64,000 bases of DNA from Paenibacillus contaminans. GTDB taxonomy: Bacteria > Bacillota > Bacilli > Paenibacillales > NBRC-103111. Position 1 is the stretch's first letter, and each line of letters starts with the position of its first letter. Below, in pieces: positions 59,118-64,000 of the stretch. Made by a program: the position numbers and the translations under genes. The notes beneath the pieces were generated by a model, which was given only the letters and a program-made list of their open reading frames with translations, had not been told where the DNA came from and did no database searches. The stretch spans positions 682,001 through 746,000 of the forward strand of contig NZ_QMFB01000001.1 in assembly GCF_003285015.1 (NCBI RefSeq). The letters run 5' to 3'.

Positions 59118-60173
59118 TTACAGCTGCCGCAAACAAGCATGAATTTCTTTGATTGTTGTTAACGCACTTCTCTCTAAGGTCATCAGCTCGCTTACAATAG
59201 CGACACATCGTTCCTTCTCTTTTATTTCACGGACAGGCGGCTCCTCGTACGGATACATGTCTCTCAAGGCTTTATACTTGGATGAAATCTCGCTGTATAT
59301 TTGTATTCCTTCATCAATTAACCGTTCGTTTATTTCGAGAGGTTTACTTTTGAGCTCTGTTAAGAACCTGACTGCATGATTCCTGCTCTCATTTAATATC
59401 TCTACGAAAAGACTAAAATAATAGTTATGAATGTCATCGTTTGCCAATGCACGTAACCAACGTTCATAAGCGCTTTGCCCAACAAAGTACATTTTCCCCA
59501 TCCATGTATACGTTCCTTCTTCATTCAAACGAATAACAAATTCAAGAGCATCTCTTATAACAGATAAATCCTCTGCTGCTTGGATCGGGTATGCCCAATG
59601 CAAAGAAATATGACCACCGGTCGGATTTGCGTATTCGGCAGCTTTTCGAGAATTTACACAATTGATGCAGGGACAAAGGCTAAGACCCAATAAGTCCCAA
59701 GGAATAACGTCTTCGCTATGCTCGTACCCCGTGTGCCAGGAATCCGTATAATAACCGATATCATCATAAGCATTAATAACCGAGGTTTGATTCCCGATAT
59801 CGATGTTTTTGGCAAATACCGGCTGTTTGGCGTTAATCGCTTGTTTGGCTTTCTCCCAAGCCTCCGCCTGTAAGCTTTTGAAATAATCCCCTTCAGCGTA
59901 AGCATGGATGCCTTCGATATTTACTCCAATATTACGAGCAAGCTTAAAAATCTCCGGCTCTGGCGGTCCGCCATTCGGTTCCATTAAATCTTCATCGAGT
60001 ATGTGCAAGAAAGCAAGCCCCGTAATGCCATAAATCGAAGATGTTGTAAGAGGGATTTGGTAGTAGTCCGTAACCGACTTGATGGCGCCCAGCAGAGAAG
60101 CATCCAGTCCGCTGAATTTGTAATGATCTAACCGTATCGTGTTAGCAGATCTCATTTGTACGTCGTCCTGCAT
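59118..60173 (-). CDS. BtrH-N-like (papain-fold-related) protein
   Basis: A 351-residue soluble protein. The N-terminal half has a layout like BtrH N-terminal or C39-like domains: LDASLLGAIKSVTDYYQIPL, TTSSIYGITGLAFLHI, and AKQAINAKQPVFAKNIDI with AYDDIGYYTDSW. The position of the catalytic Cys in BtrH (after the first turn) is Asp/Ala here, so a degenerate or differently used site is likely. A CPCINC motif follows in the middle. The last 120 residues are helical. GGAGGTG precedes the ATG at 60173 by 7 bases. It is divergent from a kinase gene at 60346. Function not known; the fold call is tentative. Confidence 0.6.
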   Translation of the reverse strand: MQDDVQMRSANTIRLDHYKFSGLDASLLGAIKSVTDYYQIPLTTSSIYGITGLAFLHILDEDLMEPNGGPPEPEIFKLARNIGVNIEGIHAYAEGDYFKSLQAEAWEKAKQAINAKQPVFAKNIDIGNQTSVINAYDDIGYYTDSWHTGYEHSEDVIPWDLLGLSLCPCINCVNSRKAAEYANPTGGHISLHWAYPIQAAEDLSVIRDALEFVIRLNEEGTYTWMGKMYFVGQSAYERWLRALANDDIHNYYFSLFVEILNESRNHAVRFLTELKSKPLEINERLIDEGIQIYSEISSKYKALRDMYPYEEPPVREIKEKERCVAIVSELMTLERSALTTIKEIHACLRQL

Positions 60174-60345
60174 TTGAACACCTCCAATTATTGGCATGCT
60201 TAAGTTACAGGAAATTCCATTATTTCACTGGTAATTATAGCAATATACTTATTCGATTTTCCAATAGAAATTTCAAAAACGAGCAGGATTGTTTCCTTCC
60301 ATGCACGAAACTTCATATTAGAAGCAGAATGGAGGTGGGCGATTT

Positions 60346-61323
60346 TTGAATACACTTAATGATGAGTTCATAAAGAACGAAATCATACTTGATCTTAAGA
60401 GGAAGTTCTCATGGACAATTCATTCTGCAAATCCGATTCATCTAGGTTATGGAAATTTGAAATGGATTTTTGAAACGGATCACGATGCCGTCTTTGTAAA
60501 GCAATATAACAAAATCAGATATAGAAGAGGACTGGACGGCGTACGCCAAGCGCTTAAGGTTCAACATTTGATGCGTCTCGACGGAATACCCTGCCGGCCC
60601 CTGTATCGTTTTGAAGACGAATATATCCTTACAACATCTTCTGGAGAAGAATATATGATTTCTGGAGTGAGTGAAGGGAAGCTAGTAGAGGCTGGGCAAG
60701 TAAATGGCAATCAAATGTATAGCCTTGGTGAAGCTACCGGTCGAATGCACGTATGGATGAGAACAAACATGCCGCAATTACAAGCCTTACAGTGGGAGTT
60801 GCCTTCTAAAGAAAAGATGGTTGATAAAGTACAGATGAACTTATCCGAAACAAAAAAAGCAAATAATGAAAGGTACTCGGAAGCGATCGAGAAGCAAATC
60901 ATGATTCTTAACAATTTGGACATGGATATTTTCAATGCTTGTAAGATGGGATGGGCGCATTGGGATATGCATGTTGATAATATTATGTTCCACGAAGATA
61001 AAGTGGCGGATATTTTGGACTTTGATCGGCTTCATTTTGTTTATCCGGATTTTGATATTTCTCGTGCCATTCTCTCCGGAGCTCTTTCTAATCAAACATT
61101 AAATACCGATACAACCAGAGCCTTTATTGAAGGATATCGAAAATATCATGAGCTAAGTGTTGACCGATTGGTTCGTTCAATGAAGTTGACTTGGTATAAA
61201 GAATGCAAGTGGATAGCTGAGCAGTTTCAACATGATCCAACGATGGGCCGGTTTATCGATGAGATGATTTGGATTGGGGATGAATGGTGTAATCTCGAAG
61301 AGATATTTAATGTGTTTAAGTAA
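60346..61323 (+). CDS. Phosphotransferase (CotS/APH-like kinase)
   Basis: A 325-residue protein-kinase-like enzyme. The Brenner-type catalytic motif is GWAHWDMHVDNIMF, with DILDFDRLHFVYPDFDISRA as the metal-binding block; the N-lobe lysine is in VFVKQYNKIRY. It resembles the CotS/YutH spore-coat kinases and homoserine-kinase-like APH relatives. It starts at TTG 60346, 9 bases after GGAGGTGG. It is divergent from the BtrH-like gene. Substrate unknown; sequence is AT-rich relative to the window average. Confidence 0.85.
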   Translation: MNTLNDEFIKNEIILDLKRKFSWTIHSANPIHLGYGNLKWIFETDHDAVFVKQYNKIRYRRGLDGVRQALKVQHLMRLDGIPCRPLYRFEDEYILTTSSGEEYMISGVSEGKLVEAGQVNGNQMYSLGEATGRMHVWMRTNMPQLQALQWELPSKEKMVDKVQMNLSETKKANNERYSEAIEKQIMILNNLDMDIFNACKMGWAHWDMHVDNIMFHEDKVADILDFDRLHFVYPDFDISRAILSGALSNQTLNTDTTRAFIEGYRKYHELSVDRLVRSMKLTWYKECKWIAEQFQHDPTMGRFIDEMIWIGDEWCNLEEIFNVFK

Positions 61324-61549
61324 GTGTGGATGTAAGTTCAAGAACCCCTTAATCGGTTAATGGAATTAAGTAAATGAACCCGCGGATTTTGTGCAATGAG
61401 TTCAGCTTGTTTGAAGCAATCTTTACTGGTACAGCAGAAAAGATGTTTTTGGGTTAGCTAATGAGGAAATGAAAACGAATGTTCGAATTTCCTCATTATT
61501 TCATATCTATGCGATGATTCTTTTCTGTGGAACAAAAGGAGTGAAGAGT

Positions 61550-62392
61550 ATGGAACATAAAAAATTGATCAGCGCATTCAAAAAAGAGATTAATAAAATA
61601 AAAAAAGAAACGATTAGTGAAGATACGATTCGTGAATGGTACGATCTAATAAAAGAAAGTATACAAAAGGATAGGAAAGACGGCTACCAAGCAACTATTG
61701 CTCGTAATCTAACGATTGGAATAGGCGTGCATGCCGGAGAATATCCTAAACAACTAATTTTACATGGGGAAAAAGAAGGCTGGAAATATATCACGCGGTT
61801 TCTTTTGTGGCAAGAACATATTCTAGAGAAACTTTTTGATTATAAAGAGGTTTCTTCCAGAACGATTGGGTGTATTATAGGCTTATCGGCAATTTGGGAA
61901 ATGAATGATTTGGCAAAACGGTCCAGAGATTATTTTCAATTATTATTTGAAAGCAATAAAGAAAAATACGCTCAAAAAGAAACTCATCATTTGTTTATGG
62001 CACTATTATATGATTTACACACAACTGAAAAAATAAATCAGGAGCTATATGCCATATTACCGGAGCAAAATGTGTATAAAAGGCTTCTGGACAACTGGTA
62101 TACCGCAGATGAAAAACTGTTGGGAAACTTGCTTTTTGAAATTTGCGACTTTCATATTTATAGTTCGTTGGATCTAAAAAATAAATTTTCTGAAATTTTA
62201 TCAATGAACTATATTCCTTATGAAGTTCGGCTCATCGAGAAAATTAGACAAAATCAAGGATTAATACCTTTTCAAATCGAACATCCTTTGCTAGAAACCC
62301 AACTCGCTAATATTCCTGAATATAAATACGAATGGGATTTGTCAAAGGATGAAGTATATCAGTATTTAGTGACATGCTCCCACCACTTATAG
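61550..62392 (+). CDS. AT-rich hypothetical protein
   Basis: A 280-residue, Lys- and Glu-rich soluble, mostly helical protein. The ATG at 61550 follows AAAGGAG by 8 bases; the frame is open for 27 codons upstream without a signal. Segments such as IREWYDLIKESIQKDRKDGYQ and TIGCIIGLSAIWEMNDLAKR suggest helical repeats. I do not recognise the family; its size, composition and isolation would also suit a toxin-immunity-type protein. The sequence is clearly more AT-rich than the operons to its left, which suggests transfer. Confidence 0.6.
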   Translation: MEHKKLISAFKKEINKIKKETISEDTIREWYDLIKESIQKDRKDGYQATIARNLTIGIGVHAGEYPKQLILHGEKEGWKYITRFLLWQEHILEKLFDYKEVSSRTIGCIIGLSAIWEMNDLAKRSRDYFQLLFESNKEKYAQKETHHLFMALLYDLHTTEKINQELYAILPEQNVYKRLLDNWYTADEKLLGNLLFEICDFHIYSSLDLKNKFSEILSMNYIPYEVRLIEKIRQNQGLIPFQIEHPLLETQLANIPEYKYEWDLSKDEVYQYLVTCSHHL

Positions 62393-62430
62393 AAGCGGGG
62401 GCTTCCGATTTGGGAGTGAGGTGCGTTACT

Positions 62431-63223
62431 GTGGAACCGATCCGTTTGAATGAAATCCCAAATGAACTATTCGATAGCCTAGGTACCGTTAAAAACATAT
62501 ATTTCCCCAGTCAAGGTCATACATCCGATGTAGGGATCATTGAAAGTGCAAAAGGCCGCTTTGTTATAAAAAGAACAAAAGGCGAACAGTATTGTTCCTG
62601 GCTGTCTCGAGAAGTGCATGCGTTGAACTGCTTAACCGGTACAAGCTTGCCGATTCCCGCCGTTTATCAAGTGGTTGAACAAAAAAATGAAAACCAGGCG
62701 TGGGCGCTGATGCAATATTTTGAAGGGGAAACGTTAAGAGAGGCATTATACAAAGAGAAAAATACGGATAGAAGGCACGAAATGATTTTTTTATTTCGGA
62801 GCCGTTTTGTCAAATATTCATTTAACGCCTTGCCCGAAACAATTGGTTGGAGAGTCCGTCTGGCTGGATGAAATGTTAGTTCAAGCGGAATATAACTTCA
62901 ACCATTACGCAGTCGACGGAACGGCGGATCTACTGCAATTTTTGAAGGCGAATAAACCCAAGCCGATACCAAATACGTTAATACACGGCGACTTTAATAC
63001 TAGCAATGTTTTAGTTTCTGCCGGTAAAATAACGAGTGTGATCGATTGGAGCGGCGCAGGGTTCGGAGATCCGAGATACGATATGTCGTTAGCGATTCGG
63101 CCTAAACCGAACCTATTTGAAATTCAGTCGGAAATCGATATTTTTTTTGAAGGTTATGGCACAAACATATTGGGCGAGCGGGAGTACAAATACTTCAATG
63201 AGGGCTTGTACGAATTTTTCTGA
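62431..63223 (+). pseudogene. Frameshifted APH-family phosphotransferase
   Basis: Two adjacent frames make one aminoglycoside-phosphotransferase-like protein. The first part (GTG at 62431 after GGAGTGAGG) has the N-lobe FVIKRTKGEQYCSWLSREV and AWALMQYFEGETLREAL. The second, in the +1 frame from about 62790, has HGDFNTSNVLVS and VIDWSGAGFGDPRYD. The shift falls at a T7 run (62786-62792); six Ts would rejoin the frames as HEMIFYFGAVLSN, giving about 263 residues. It is either a true mutation, slippage-prone, or a sequencing error. The intact enzyme would be a small-molecule kinase. Confidence 0.82.
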
Positions 63224-63242
63224 TTCTTAGGATGGGAGTTGA

Positions 63243-63276
63243 GCCGTCGGGGCGATCTGACGGTTTTTCTATTTTT
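63243..63276 (+). terminator. Rho-independent terminator
   Basis: CCGTC (63244-63248) and GACGG (63259-63263) flank a 10-base loop, followed by TTTTTCTATTTTT. It ends the phosphotransferase transcript. Confidence 0.72.
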
Positions 63277-63373
63277 CTAAAACCGTTTCCTGCTGTACGC
63301 CGTCTAATGATGTACCGGTACTGGTTATGTTATAGAAGAGGGGAATCGGCGGGTCGCCGCTTGGGAGGACAGC

Positions 63374-63916
63374 ATGGACAAAAAACAATTGGCGGCTGCA
63401 GCCGTCAAGGGAGATGAGGAAGCGTTTCTCCAAATAATGAACGACGAGCGGCAGAAGATGATGCGCGTGGCTTACGCCTATTTGCGCAATGAAGCGGATG
63501 CTCTGGAGGCAATTCAAGAAACCGTGTGCCGGGCGTGGCTCAAACGAAAAACGCTGCGGCAGCCGCAATATGTAACTACTTGGCTGATTCGGATATTGAT
63601 CCATGTATGTGCGGATGAACTGAAACGCAGAAAACGATCTGCAGCGCTTTCCGAGGATGACGGCAAGAACAGCTTTAATCAGGATGACATTGCATCCGCC
63701 GCCGAACGTATCGATATGGCGAAGGCGATATCCCGATTAGAGAAGCCTTACAAAGACGTTATTTTATTGAAATATTATGAAGATATGACGATTACGGATA
63801 TTGCCGAAGTTTTGCAGCGTCCGGATGGGACCGTACGAACTTGGCTGAACAAAGCATTGGTACAGCTACGCAAGCATTTCAACCGACTTGGGGGAAGGGG
63901 GAGACAGGATGGATAA
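63374..63916 (+). CDS. ECF-type RNA polymerase sigma factor (SigV/SigW-like)
   Basis: A 180-residue sigma-70 family ECF factor. Region 2 is around residues 20-80 (MMRVAYAYLRNEADALEAIQ, CRAWLKRKTLRQPQYVTTWL, RILIHVCADELKRRKR) and region 4 at 115-175 (EKPYKDVILLKYYEDMTITD, AEVLQRPDGTVRTWLNKALV). GGGAGGA precedes the ATG by 6 bases. The next gene, overlapping by 8 bases, is probably its anti-sigma factor, the usual ECF arrangement. It would respond to an envelope or other stress. Confidence 0.95.
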   Translation: MDKKQLAAAAVKGDEEAFLQIMNDERQKMMRVAYAYLRNEADALEAIQETVCRAWLKRKTLRQPQYVTTWLIRILIHVCADELKRRKRSAALSEDDGKNSFNQDDIASAAERIDMAKAISRLEKPYKDVILLKYYEDMTITDIAEVLQRPDGTVRTWLNKALVQLRKHFNRLGGRGRQDG

Positions 63917-64000
63917 TAATCGAGATGAGCAATGGGAGGACTTGCTGAAAAGCGATCGCGAAATCGTGAGGCAGCGTGCGCTTGAAGTCGATGAGGATAA
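63909..64000 (+). CDS. Probable anti-sigma factor, N-terminal part
   Basis: This frame starts at ATG 63909 inside the end of the ECF sigma gene and runs off the window: MDNNRDEQWEDLLKSDREIV, then RQRALEVDED. Its overlap with the sigma gene, the acidic and Arg-rich opening, and the gene order fit an RsiV/DUF4179-type membrane-anchored anti-sigma factor. Only 30 residues are visible, so no domain can be confirmed. Confidence 0.6.
   Translation, partial: MDNNRDEQWEDLLKSDREIVRQRALEVDED

Overview
The window looks like a chromosomal segment of an endospore-forming, low-to-mid GC Bacillota of the Paenibacillaceae (Paenibacillus/Cohnella type). Signs are the strong GGAGG-type ribosome sites, a spore photoproduct lyase, a GerA-family germinant receptor operon, Gmad2 spore domains, LplB/YtcP-type sugar ABC permeases, copper-amine-oxidase-N 'stalk' domains, and many AraC/LysR/GntR regulators beside sugar and xenobiotic catabolic genes. 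No rRNA, tRNA, CRISPR array, prophage or insertion sequence was recognised.

Layout. 1-2250: queuosine precursor operon queC-queD-queE-queF (minus strand, queF cut by the window edge), with a promoter, a class I preQ1 riboswitch and a terminator hairpin. 2250-4800: structured intergenic repeats, a thioredoxin-reductase-like flavoprotein and a VOC protein. 4811-9617: a LysR regulator divergent from two tandem cytosine-deaminase-like amidohydrolases and an MFS exporter. 9710-14120: splB, then an HtrA-like protease with a secreted stalk/PsbP-like protein. 14136-20805: an APC permease with a divergent LysR, an acetyltransferase, an APH-type kinase, a Gmad2 lipoprotein and small conserved proteins. 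21258-27627: a PhyH-HEAT fusion, a GntR regulator and a three-gene sugar ABC importer preceded by a near-perfect cre site. 27788-33185: DoxX and a gerA-gerC-orf-gerB operon. 33440-42144: an MFS transporter, AraC and DUF5107 group, an AT-rich patch, a spore LysM-Gmad2 protein, and a PhyH/AraC divergent pair. 42240-44010: an Lsa-type ABC-F resistance gene behind a transcription attenuator. 44830-49976: a five-gene Opp/Nik-type metal(lophore) importer behind two Zur-like boxes. 50146-56461: an SH3-repeat protein, then a GntR/LacI-type regulator divergent from a cyclase, 2-hydroxyacid dehydrogenase, zinc dehydrogenase and SDR operon. 56602-63223: SRPBCC, EamA, AraC, a BtrH-like protein divergent from a kinase, an AT-rich hypothetical gene and a frameshifted phosphotransferase. 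63374-64000: an ECF sigma factor and the start of a probable anti-sigma factor.

How the genes work together. Most of the window is a mosaic of small regulator-plus-target units: LysR with amidohydrolases, LysR with permease, AraC with PhyH, AraC with EamA, GntR with dehydrogenases. The best candidates for something under-described are (i) the CntA/NikA-like importer under apparent zinc (Zur) control without visible metallophore biosynthesis genes; (ii) the ABC-F attenuator, whose promoter leaves room for an AUG-UAA start-stop leader; (iii) the tandem deaminase-like amidohydrolases in which the expected catalytic Glu is Asp; and (iv) several families of palindromic intergenic repeats.
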